DNA from: Puniceicoccaceae bacterium | GTDB lineage: Bacteria > Verrucomicrobiota > Verrucomicrobiia > Opitutales > Coraliomargaritaceae | Length of the DNA stretch: 10,299 bases | Direction: 5' to 3' | NCBI GenBank assembly: GCA_003566795.1 | Contig: PXBU01000161.1 | Location: forward strand, 1-10,299 | Shown here: positions 1-6,289 of the stretch, in pieces | How the letters are laid out: every line of letters starts with the position of its first letter | How positions within the stretch are numbered: position 1 is the stretch's first letter | Position numbers and translations under genes: made by a program | The notes under the pieces: generated by a model | What the model saw: only the letters and a program-made list of their open reading frames with translations | Told to the model about the DNA's origin: nothing | The model's database searches: none

Positions 1-198
1 GACGATATCCAGCAGGATGACATGGGGGCGGAAGTCGCGTGCCGCTTCGATGGCTTTGCGGCTTTCATTCACGGTCTGGACGAGATGGCGGCCGGTGGCC
101 TCAAGGTTGAGCTTTACCATCTTGGTGAAGCTGCTCTCATCGTCGATCACAAGGACGCGCGTCTTTTCGGCGTCAGTTAGTTTTTCAAACTCAAACAT
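1..198 (-). CDS. Response regulator, receiver domain (3' end outside window)
   Basis: Only the first 66 codons are in the window; the gene runs off the left edge. The visible protein is the N-terminal half of a CheY-like receiver domain. Strand beta-1 is VLVIDDE with the acidic pair at D19-D20, and the phospho-acceptor is D64 in VILLDIV. The domain should take phosphate from the kinase encoded just upstream. The start ATG (198-196) overlaps the kinase stop TGA (193-191) by 8 bases, so the two genes are very probably co-transcribed and translationally coupled, which supports a cognate pair. No clear Shine-Dalgarno sequence precedes the ATG. The output domain lies outside the window, so I cannot say whether the protein binds DNA, has another effector, or is a single-domain regulator. 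Confidence 0.9.
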   Translation of the reverse strand, partial: MFEFEKLTDAEKTRVLVIDDESSFTKMVKLNLEATGRHLVQTVNESRKAIEAARDFRPHVILLDIV

Positions 199-2173
199 GG
201 TCTTTTTTGTTAACGGGGAAATAAAGGGTGACGAGAGCTCCAGCAGCATCCTTGCGGTTATCCAGCGTGATCATTCCCCGGTGCATTTCGACAATACTGC
301 GGGTGACTGTCAGGCCGAGGCCAGTGCCCTTATTCGTTGATCTTGTGGAATAAAAGGGCTCAAAAAGTTTTTCGGCAGATTTCTCGGCGATGCCGTGGCC
401 CGTGTCGGTAATTTCCACGGTGACGACCTGATCGCCGACCCGAAAGAGCCCCGTCATTTCTCCGGACACATTTGCGCCCGTGCGCTTCATCTTCTGAGTG
501 TAGCTCCGCACATGTAGGGTGCCGCCTTTCTCCATCGCGCCGATCGCATTCAAGAACAAATTGATGAAGACTTGATCCATCTTCTGCGTATCGACCGCAA
601 CATGGGGCAGGTCGGGTGCCAGATCTGTCTCCACCTTGATGCGGGCTTCGTTAAAGTTATGGCGCAGCATGGCCAGGGCTTCCTCGATGATGGTGTTGAG
701 TCCGTTCGGCTCGAGTGTGAGTTCTTGCGGGGAGGAGTAGTCGAGTAATTGGAAGATGACCTGGTCCGCCTTCTGCACCGCTTTTTGGATTTCTTCGATG
801 ATGCTGACGAGCTTCTCCGATTCTTTTACATTGGAATGCAGGAATTCACAACCCATACTGATCACGTTGAGCGGGTTTTTGACCTCATGGGCGACCCCGG
901 CGGCGAGGCGACCAACGGTCTTAAGCTTTTCGGATTCGATCAGTTGAAGCTGCGTCGCTTTTAACACCTCGATCGCGTTACGGAGTTTTTCCTCATTTTC
1001 TTTTTCGGCTGTCACATCGCGGGAGATGCCCACCAGTCCGACACAGTTTCCCCGCTCATTGATCAACGGGACCTTACTGGTCAGATACCAGGTGGTGCTG
1101 CCGTCGGCATTTTTCCGGCACTCCTCCGAGTTAATCAGCCCCTCACCAGTGCGAATGATTTCGAGGTCTTCTGTGCTATATTTTTCGGCGTGTTCCAGTG
1201 GCACATGATCGTAGAGAGTGGTGCCGAGGACGTCTTCCTCATTATCGACGCCGAGAAAACGCAAGTGGCGGCGATTACTCGCGATGTAGCGCCCCTCGCA
1301 GTCTTTGACGAAGATTCTATCCGGGACGTTATTAAGAATGGTCAGGAGCAGTCGATGCTCCTCGGTTTGCTGATCCTGGGCCCGCTTCAAGTCCGAGATG
1401 TCGCGGGAGATACCCATGGTGCCTATGATTTTGCCGCAGCGGTCGCGTAGCGGGACTTTAGTGGTATTGACCCATTTAGTCGTGCCATCCTGAAAGGTTT
1501 CTTTCTCAATTTTACCTACGATTGGTAGGCCCGTCTCGATGATGCGCTGTTCATCTTGGTAGGCGGGTAGTGCGTGCTCCTTGGTAAAAAGGTCGAAATC
1601 GCTCTTGCCGAGTATGCCCTCGCTTTTGTGGCCGTAGGATACAGCCATCGCCTTGTTCACTTTGGTGAAGTGGCTATTCCGGTCTTTGAAGTAGATCGCA
1701 TCGGGTATGTTATCCAAAAGCGATTGCAGCAGGTTTTGCTCATGCAAAAGCTCGCGCTCTTTCTGCCGTTTCCGAATGGCGTGGCTGATCCGGGTGGATA
1801 GTTCCCCCTGCGGCAGGGCGTGAGCGAGAATGTAATCGTCGATCAGATGAATAACGGAGTTGTAATGCTGGAGTTGTTCGTGGCTATGGCATAGGCAGAT
1901 AAGTGCTGCCGAACCTTGCAGTTCGCCGATCCAGCGAATTGACGCCATGGCCTCGGCGTGGCCCGCACGTATGTCCAGAAGGATCGCGTGAAAGTCGGAC
2001 TCAATGTCCAAGCCTTTGAGTGCCTCCAGCGTGGTAACCGTCTGGAATTCATATTTGCCGCGATCCTGGGAATCCAAGTGTTCTTCCAGCAGTGCTTCTT
2101 CTGCAGGGTCAGGGCTGAGCAGCAAGAGTTTTTGAGGGTAGTCTGCTCCTGGATGATGGGGGTCTAAGGACAA
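191..2173 (-). CDS. Hybrid-like sensor histidine kinase: degenerate receiver, PAS, PAS, HisKA, HATPase
   Basis: This 660-residue protein has no predicted membrane span, so it is probably a cytoplasmic sensor. Domains in order: a receiver-like domain at about 14-135 (D67 in AILLDIR), PAS at about 148-262, PAS at about 274-390, a HisKA dimerisation helix at about 410-480 with the phospho-accepting H429 in AHEVKNPL, and a HATPase domain at about 490-655. ATP-site motifs are the N box around N542 (FLNAIGAM), the G1 box DTGHGI (590-595), the F box FEPF (604-607) and the G2 box GTGLGL (616-621). Both PAS domains end in the usual GISRDI/GISRDV motif. The receiver lacks the acidic pair (SPDP instead) and the conserved lysine near its end, so it is probably a pseudo-receiver. 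The start is TTG at 2173; no ATG lies in frame until residue 76, which would cut the receiver. The partner regulator overlaps its 3' end. The signal sensed is unknown. Confidence 0.93.
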   Translation of the reverse strand: MSLDPHHPGADYPQKLLLLSPDPAEEALLEEHLDSQDRGKYEFQTVTTLEALKGLDIESDFHAILLDIRAGHAEAMASIRWIGELQGSAALICLCHSHEQLQHYNSVIHLIDDYILAHALPQGELSTRISHAIRKRQKERELLHEQNLLQSLLDNIPDAIYFKDRNSHFTKVNKAMAVSYGHKSEGILGKSDFDLFTKEHALPAYQDEQRIIETGLPIVGKIEKETFQDGTTKWVNTTKVPLRDRCGKIIGTMGISRDISDLKRAQDQQTEEHRLLLTILNNVPDRIFVKDCEGRYIASNRRHLRFLGVDNEEDVLGTTLYDHVPLEHAEKYSTEDLEIIRTGEGLINSEECRKNADGSTTWYLTSKVPLINERGNCVGLVGISRDVTAEKENEEKLRNAIEVLKATQLQLIESEKLKTVGRLAAGVAHEVKNPLNVISMGCEFLHSNVKESEKLVSIIEEIQKAVQKADQVIFQLLDYSSPQELTLEPNGLNTIIEEALAMLRHNFNEARIKVETDLAPDLPHVAVDTQKMDQVFINLFLNAIGAMEKGGTLHVRSYTQKMKRTGANVSGEMTGLFRVGDQVVTVEITDTGHGIAEKSAEKLFEPFYSTRSTNKGTGLGLTVTRSIVEMHRGMITLDNRKDAAGALVTLYFPVNKKDHV

Positions 2174-2183
2174 GGTGAAAATT

Positions 2184-2211
2184 ATGATAGCTACGCTACC
2201 GAAAGAGACAA
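2184..2211 (-). promoter_or_regulatory. Candidate sigma-70 promoter for the kinase operon
   Basis: On the minus strand TTGTCT (2211-2206) is followed, after 16 bases, by TATCAT (2189-2184), a good match to the -10 consensus. The TTG start codon at 2173 lies only 10 bases beyond the -10 box, so transcription from here would give an almost leaderless message. It was judged by eye; the -35 match is only moderate. Confidence 0.4.
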
Positions 2212-2243
2212 GGTTTTGTTTTGGGTGTGGCGGTGATCTGCCG

Positions 2244-2271
2244 TTGACTCAAAATTTGCGGATGCTTGATT
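2244..2271 (+). promoter_or_regulatory. Candidate sigma-70 promoter for gltX
   Basis: TTGACT (2244-2249) is followed after 16 bases by TTGATT (2266-2271), which is preceded by TG in the extended -10 position (2263-2264). It would give a leader of roughly 40 bases before the ATG at 2318. The -10 match is weak, so this is tentative. Confidence 0.35.
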
Positions 2272-2317
2272 GCAGGTTCCTCTTTACGGAGGGTTCATCC
2301 GCCACAATCTAATTATC

Positions 2318-3682
2318 ATGTCCGAAGTTCGTGTTCGTTTCGCGCCCAGTCCGACTGGGTTCTTCCATATCGGCAGTGCCCGCACGGCGCTGTTCAACTG
2401 GCTCTACGCGCGCCATACCGGTGGTAAGTTTATCCTGCGGGTCGAAGACACCGACAAGCAGCGCAATACGGAAGAGGCCCTGCGGGTCTTGCTCGAAGGG
2501 ATGCGCTGGCTCGGTCTGGACTGGGACGAGGGCCCGGACGTGGGCGGTGACTGTGGTCCTTATTTTCAGAGTGAGCGGCAGCCGATCTACGACGAATATC
2601 TGGCGCGGTTAAAGGACGCCGGGCGCACTTATGAGAAAGAGGGGGCGATTTGGTTCAAACTCGCAGGGGAGCGCTACACCACCTATGACGAGTTCAAACA
2701 GGCGGAGGTGGAAAAGGTCAAAACCCAGCCGGTGGTAATTGATGATGCGGTGCGTGGCCGGGTCGAGCGGAGCGAGGAGATGGACTTTGTGATCGTACGC
2801 AAGGACGGCAGCCCGGTGTTCCATTTCGTCAACGTGGTGGATGATATTGCGATGGGCATCACCCATGTCATTCGCGGGGAGGATCATCTCTCGAATACCA
2901 GCAAGCACGTTGAGCTGTTCCAAGCCTTTGGCGCAACGCCTCCGGTTTTCGCCCACATTCCGCTGATCCTCAAGCAATCCGGCCCAGGCAAAATGAGCAA
3001 GCGTGACCAGGGAGCTTTGATCGAGGAGTATGCTGGGCGGGGCTTTCTGCCCTCGGCGGTGCGCAACTACATTTGCCTCCTCGGGTGGAGCCCGAAAGAT
3101 GACCGTGAAAAGATGGATATCGGGGAAATTATCGAGCGCTTTGACTTTCCCGGCATCAATCGGGGGAATGCCCGCTTCGATGAGCAGAAGCTGGCCGCGC
3201 TTAATGCCGAATATCTGCGTGAGCTGGAAATCGGCAGCTTTACTTTTCTGGTGCGCCCGATTTTGGCAGCTAAAGGTGTGATTACAGAAGATGAAGATGA
3301 GGACTACCTGCAGGCTGTGCTGAAGCTCGCGCAGCCGAAAGCCCGCTCGCTGGAGGATCTGCCGGAGTATGTCGATTACTTCTTCCAGGACGACTATCCG
3401 GTCGACGGGAAAGTAGCCGAGAAGATCGCCAAGAAAGCCGACCCGAAGTCGCTGGTAGCTGAGATGCTGCCAGTGCTTGAAGGCCTGGCGGCCTTTGATG
3501 CAGACTCGATCAAGTCGGCACTTGAGGGCCACGCCGAAGCGCAGGGACAAAAGGTCTTCGCCTATTTCCCCGCCTTGCGCTTCGCCGTGAGTGGGCAAGG
3601 CGGCGGCCCGGACTTGCTCCCCATGCTCGAAGTGATGGGGCGCGAGCGCGTACTCGCACGGCTGAGGAGGTTTATTGGGTAG
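2318..3682 (+). CDS. gltX: Glutamyl-tRNA synthetase (GluRS)
   Basis: A 454-residue class I aminoacyl-tRNA synthetase that charges tRNA with glutamate in the cytoplasm. The N-terminal Rossmann fold begins VRFAPSPTGFFHIG, with the HIGH-type motif as HIGS at residues 17-20. GEDHLSNT is at 187-194, and the KMSKS-type loop is KMSKR at 225-229. The C-terminal part, from about residue 290, is the helical anticodon-binding region. I chose ATG at 2318 because family proteins begin just before this motif; an in-frame TTG at 2270 would add 16 residues that look unrelated. A GGAGGG lies at 2287-2292, too far (25 bases) to serve this ATG. The region that holds the cysteine zinc site in E. coli GluRS is shortened here (around residues 103-120) and has no cysteines. 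The gene stands alone, divergent from the kinase and convergent with the transporter operon. Length is near the lower end for the family. Confidence 0.96.
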   Translation: MSEVRVRFAPSPTGFFHIGSARTALFNWLYARHTGGKFILRVEDTDKQRNTEEALRVLLEGMRWLGLDWDEGPDVGGDCGPYFQSERQPIYDEYLARLKDAGRTYEKEGAIWFKLAGERYTTYDEFKQAEVEKVKTQPVVIDDAVRGRVERSEEMDFVIVRKDGSPVFHFVNVVDDIAMGITHVIRGEDHLSNTSKHVELFQAFGATPPVFAHIPLILKQSGPGKMSKRDQGALIEEYAGRGFLPSAVRNYICLLGWSPKDDREKMDIGEIIERFDFPGINRGNARFDEQKLAALNAEYLRELEIGSFTFLVRPILAAKGVITEDEDEDYLQAVLKLAQPKARSLEDLPEYVDYFFQDDYPVDGKVAEKIAKKADPKSLVAEMLPVLEGLAAFDADSIKSALEGHAEAQGQKVFAYFPALRFAVSGQGGGPDLLPMLEVMGRERVLARLRRFIG

Positions 3683-3752
3683 AAAGGTTCTTAGAAAATC
3701 AAGGACACCCATCTCCGGTGACCAACGCGCAAATCGACGAACTTCGCGGATG

Positions 3753-3913
3753 AGCCGTAGTGCGCAGCTTCAGCAAGCAACTCGCATCGACCAGAAGGCA
3801 GAAAGCACCACAAAAGGCCCCTACCGGCACTTTCGGCAACGCTCGTGGGCTTGCTGGACGGAGCGTGGCCGGATGCACGTTCGGAGTGCTTGCTGAAGCT
3901 GCGCACTACGGCT
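3753..3913. repeat. Perfect 27-base inverted repeat flanking a 107-base centre
   Basis: The left arm (3753-3779) and the right arm (3887-3913) are exact reverse complements over 27 bases; pairing stops on both sides. The arms contain AGCCGTAGTGCGCAGC and its complement. The centre (3780-3886) has a smaller ACGCTC/GAGCGT stem (3839-3844 with 3861-3866) and a second copy of GCTTGCTG (3849-3856), which also occurs in the right arm (3888-3895). No target-site duplication is visible outside the arms, and no transposase is encoded. It could be a small non-autonomous mobile element (MITE-like), a structured RNA region, or a bidirectional transcription barrier between convergent genes. The sequence alone does not decide. 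Confidence 0.8.
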
Positions 3914-4022
3914 GGCACCGAATAAGCCAATTCCTGGCATATCTTTAAAAGTTGAACCCTGATACATCTCCCCAACTCCCTATCTAGCGACTTGCCCGCC
4001 GGCTTGTGCGCCGTAGCTTGTA

Positions 4023-4061
4023 TAGCGAAGGAGTAAGCCTTAGCGAAGGAGGACGAAGGAG
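4023..4061. repeat. Short interrupted tandem repeat, AGCGAAGGAG units
   Basis: AGCGAAGGAG occurs at 4024-4033 and 4042-4051, followed directly by the variant GACGAAGGAG at 4052-4061. The first two share an 11-base match (with a leading T) and are separated by TAAGCCT. On the minus strand this reads as a CTCCTTCGCT-type sequence. I recall similar sequences as dispersed intergenic repeats in environmental bacterial genomes, but I cannot confirm that here. Confidence 0.6.
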
Positions 4062-4189
4062 CGGTTGTAAAAAATAGTCGCAGCTCGAGCCAGTTTGTGG
4101 CCTTACCCACAACGACGGCCCTGTTGGCTGTCTTCCCGTTAGCGCCGTTTAAGCGGTTCCAGTAAAGACGAAACTCACGCAAGTATCGC

Positions 4190-4210
4190 GGGTGCCGCAG
4201 AGCAGCACCC
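4190..4210. repeat. REP-like hairpin, copy 1
   Basis: On the minus strand GGGTGCTGC and GCGGCACCC form a 9-base-pair stem (one G-T pair) with a TCT loop. It is preceded by CCGTAGG, and the whole is followed by GC. Copy 2 at 4278-4298 shares the CCGTAGGGG head, a hairpin of the same size, the closing CCCGC and the same orientation. No T-run follows, so it is not a classical intrinsic terminator. Confidence 0.55.
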
Positions 4211-4277
4211 CTACGGCAGTATCAGTCCGATCTCTCGCCTTTCTGGTTATCGGGGGCATCGGCCTGGACGGCGATGC

Positions 4278-4298
4278 GGGCATGCGCCAGCACAGCCC
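4278..4298. repeat. REP-like hairpin, copy 2
   Basis: On the minus strand GGGCTGTG pairs with CGCA-T-GCCC around a CTGG loop, giving about 8 base pairs with one bulged T. It lies about 14 bases downstream of the stop of the transporter small subunit. It may therefore protect or end that message, though no T-run follows. Head and tail sequences match the hairpin at 4190-4210. Confidence 0.5.
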
Positions 4299-4311
4299 CT
4301 ACGGTGCGGCA

Positions 4312-4470
4312 CTATTCGTCGCCGGTCTTGGTGTCGGGCGGTTCCTGTTCGAAGCCGTGGATGTGCTTGGTCTCGTCAGGAATCGTGAGCACCATGTAGA
4401 TACACCAGATGAGAAGTGCCGTCACCGTGCCGACGGAGAGCAACATAATAAGCCAGCCTAGCGCGGTCAT
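4312..4470 (-). CDS. MetS-like small subunit of the NSS transporter
   Basis: A 52-residue protein with one hydrophobic membrane helix at about residues 4-29 (WLIMLLSVGTVTALLIWCIY), followed by a polar, acidic tail (PDETKHIHGF...). Single-span proteins of this size and position belong to the MetS small-subunit family that accompanies bacterial SLC6-type transporters; in Corynebacterium the MetP/MetS pair takes up methionine. Its ATG overlaps the transporter's TGA (ATGA on the minus strand). A strong AGGAGG lies 7 bases upstream, inside the transporter gene, so the two are surely translated from one message. The gene is easily missed because it is so short. Stop is TAG at 4314-4312. The function is inferred from context and family, and the substrate is unknown. 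Confidence 0.85.
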   Translation of the reverse strand: MTALGWLIMLLSVGTVTALLIWCIYMVLTIPDETKHIHGFEQEPPDTKTGDE

Positions 4471-6194
4471 GTCTGGTCCTCCTGTTGGTATTTTTTATAA
4501 TCGGGATTTTGCCCGATGATGAACACAAAGAGCGCGGCAACCGCCCCAATGAGGCAGACGCTGAGCCACGCGACGGTATTCGGCTCGATGAACAGGTCGC
4601 GCACATAGGCGCTGTATTCAGTTTCCCCGGTTCTCAAGTTGATACCGAAGACGTTGGCGGCCACCCAGAGTGAGAAAATAATCAGCAGGAACAGGGGGCT
4701 GACATATTTCATGATGAACTTGAACACTCGTGGGATCCGCACGGCGGCACCCTCATGCGCCAGCTCAAAGCCTTTTTCGATGCCCAAGATCCAGCCGAAG
4801 ATGATAATCTGGATGGTCGACAGCACAAAAATAAGAAAGGTGCCGACCCAGAAATCCATCGTGTCGAGTGCCTTCACATCCTGGCTGAAGTAGAGCACGA
4901 AGCCGGCGCCGAGGGTGGTGATAAGCCCGAGTAGGGCGACGGATTGCTTGCGGTTGATCTTCAATGCCTCCTCCAGGAAGGCGATGCCGGGCTGTAGCAT
5001 GGAGAGTGAGCTGGTGACCGCCGCCAGGAACAGAAGGAAGAAGAAAAGGAAGCCGAAAAGTTCCCCCAGCGGCATGTTGGCAAAAACCATCGGCAGCACG
5101 TTGAAGCCCAGCCCAAAAGTGCCCATGCCCGCGACGCCCGCCACGCCCAGGAAGGTCACTGCCGCAGGCAGGGTGATGAGCCCGCCGAGGGCGACCTCGC
5201 AAAATTCATTGGCACTGGTGGCTGACAGCCCGCTGAGCACAATATCATCGTCCTTCGCCAAGTAGCTGGAATACGTGATAATCACGCCAAAGCCGACCGA
5301 GAGGGAGAAGAAGATCTGTCCGGCAGCGGCTAGCCAGAGCTGGGGGTTGAAGAGCTGCTCGATCATGCCGATGTGGCGCACGCGGATGTTCTCGTCTGCC
5401 TCGGCGAGCGATGTCTCCGCCGCAAGTTTTTCGGCATCCACGGTTTCGTGATCGACCACCCACTTCCCGGTCTCGGCATCCTTGACCTCGACCACGTTTT
5501 TGATCGGGTTCCACATGAAGCCGAGACCGTTGCTGACGTTGCGCTCGGGCATGCTCGGGTCGGGCGTCCCCAGCGTCAGCACGCGGAGCAGGATGATGAA
5601 TGCCAGCACCACCAGCGTCGGCATGGCGTACTTGCAGAAGAGCTCAATGCCCCGTGAAATGCCGCGGTAAATGAGGAAGAAATTCAGCGCGAAGACCAGC
5701 AGCATGTAGAAGCCCACCTGCTGTAGGCCAAAACCCAGCGCGCTCCCATCTTCGCCGATACCGATGAAGCCTCCCCAAAAATCACTCGATTCTTCGACCG
5801 TGCTGAAGTCCATGTTGCCGGTCAGGAAATTAACGGCGTAACCGAGGCACCAGGCTTCGATATACACATAATACATGTAGATGATCACCGGGATCAGCAC
5901 GCCGATCACCCCGAGATATTTGAATGCGGGCCTGCGGGTGATGTAGTTGAAAATGCCGGGGGCGGAATTGAATCCAGCTTGTCCCCCGAAGCGGCCCATC
6001 GTCCATTCCGCCCAACAAATGGGTAGCCCGATCAGGATAAAGGCCACAAAATAGGCAACCATGAAAGCACCCCCGCCATATTCTGCGGCCTGGCCTGGGA
6101 AGCGTAGAAAGTTTCCCAACCCCACAGCACTGCCCGCTACCGCCAGGATCACGCCTGCCCTTGAGTTCCAGGATTCCTTTTTAGAATCAGACAT
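4467..6194 (-). CDS. Neurotransmitter:sodium symporter (SLC6/LeuT-type) amino-acid transporter
   Basis: A 575-residue inner-membrane protein with about 12 predicted helices, likely importing an amino acid with sodium. Helix 1 carries VGLGNFLRFP (residues 24-33), nearly identical to LeuT. Helix 6 is GQIFFSLSVGFG (292-303), followed by YSSYLAKDDDIVLSGL, and helix 8 contains TSSLSMLQPGIAFLEE. N28 and N329 match the LeuT sodium-1 ligands N27 and N286. E333 matches LeuT E290, the residue that makes LeuT chloride-independent. LeuT N21 in the substrate pocket is S22 here, so the substrate may differ. Between helices 5 and 6 (about 231-278) there is an extra charged segment of nearly 50 residues compared with LeuT, expected on the outside. 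The MetS-like gene overlaps the 3' end. No clear ribosome binding site precedes the ATG. The alignment to LeuT is from memory. Confidence 0.95.
   Translation of the reverse strand: MSDSKKESWNSRAGVILAVAGSAVGLGNFLRFPGQAAEYGGGAFMVAYFVAFILIGLPICWAEWTMGRFGGQAGFNSAPGIFNYITRRPAFKYLGVIGVLIPVIIYMYYVYIEAWCLGYAVNFLTGNMDFSTVEESSDFWGGFIGIGEDGSALGFGLQQVGFYMLLVFALNFFLIYRGISRGIELFCKYAMPTLVVLAFIILLRVLTLGTPDPSMPERNVSNGLGFMWNPIKNVVEVKDAETGKWVVDHETVDAEKLAAETSLAEADENIRVRHIGMIEQLFNPQLWLAAAGQIFFSLSVGFGVIITYSSYLAKDDDIVLSGLSATSANEFCEVALGGLITLPAAVTFLGVAGVAGMGTFGLGFNVLPMVFANMPLGELFGFLFFFLLFLAAVTSSLSMLQPGIAFLEEALKINRKQSVALLGLITTLGAGFVLYFSQDVKALDTMDFWVGTFLIFVLSTIQIIIFGWILGIEKGFELAHEGAAVRIPRVFKFIMKYVSPLFLLIIFSLWVAANVFGINLRTGETEYSAYVRDLFIEPNTVAWLSVCLIGAVAALFVFIIGQNPDYKKYQQEDQT
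4478..4483 (-). promoter_or_regulatory. Strong Shine-Dalgarno for the small subunit
   Basis: AGGAGG on the minus strand, 7 bases before the small-subunit ATG and within the last codons of the transporter gene. It is the only textbook ribosome binding site in the window. It supports the 52-residue gene and allows it to be translated at least as much as the transporter. Confidence 0.8.
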
Positions 6195-6252
6195 GCCATT
6201 AGATAAGATGAAACCTGCTAATGCACGCCAGAAAAAAAAACGCGCAAACAGA

Positions 6253-6282
6253 GTGACTTTAACCCCGGCAATGTCTTATAAC
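6253..6282 (+). promoter_or_regulatory. Candidate promoter for the Lpt permease gene
   Basis: GTGACT (6253-6258) and TATAAC (6277-6282) are separated by 18 bases. A run of nine A (6232-6240) lies just upstream, where an UP element would sit. The predicted transcription start falls at about 6289, next to the ATG at 6290, which would make the mRNA leaderless. TTATAA (6276-6281) is palindromic and could also serve the divergent transporter. Confidence 0.4.
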
Positions 6283-6289
6283 CTCAGCG

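Larger units (their letters stand above)
3683..4311. other. Gene-poor repeat island between convergent genes
   Basis: About 630 bases separate the stop of gltX from the stop of the transporter small subunit, and I find no convincing gene. Reading frames exist on both strands, but their products have low-complexity or repeat-derived sequences, resemble no family I know, and cross a perfect inverted repeat. The region holds four structured elements listed separately: a 27-base inverted repeat, a short tandem repeat and two related hairpins. The motif CCCCTAC recurs in one orientation at about 3819, 4208 and 4297, which suggests insertion of dispersed repeat sequences rather than decay of a gene. 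I see no clear intrinsic terminator with a T-run for either flanking gene. Confidence 0.7.

Noticed and set aside
2609..3712. 367-residue frame antisense to gltX
   Set aside because: It mirrors the codon structure of a clearly real gene and has no recognisable domain; long antisense frames are common in GC-rich coding DNA.
3707..3724. Possible terminator hairpin after gltX (CACC...GGTG)
   Set aside because: Only four continuous base pairs and no T-run; too weak to call.
3753..3913. Insertion sequence or integron attC site
   Set aside because: No transposase or integrase gene is present, no target duplication is visible, and the attC core motifs are absent.
3691..4182. 163-residue minus-strand reading frame in the gap after gltX
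   Set aside because: It reads through the perfect inverted repeat and the tandem repeat, has no recognisable domain, and overlaps competing frames on the other strand; it is best explained as repeat sequence that happens to stay open.
4192..4461. 89-residue plus-strand frame over the small-subunit gene
   Set aside because: It begins in a hairpin repeat and lies antisense to the well-supported MetS-like gene; no ribosome binding site or family resemblance.
6232..6240. Run of nine A as a terminator T-tract on the minus strand
   Set aside because: It lies upstream of the transporter start, no stable GC-rich hairpin precedes it on that strand, and it is better placed as an upstream promoter element for the permease gene.
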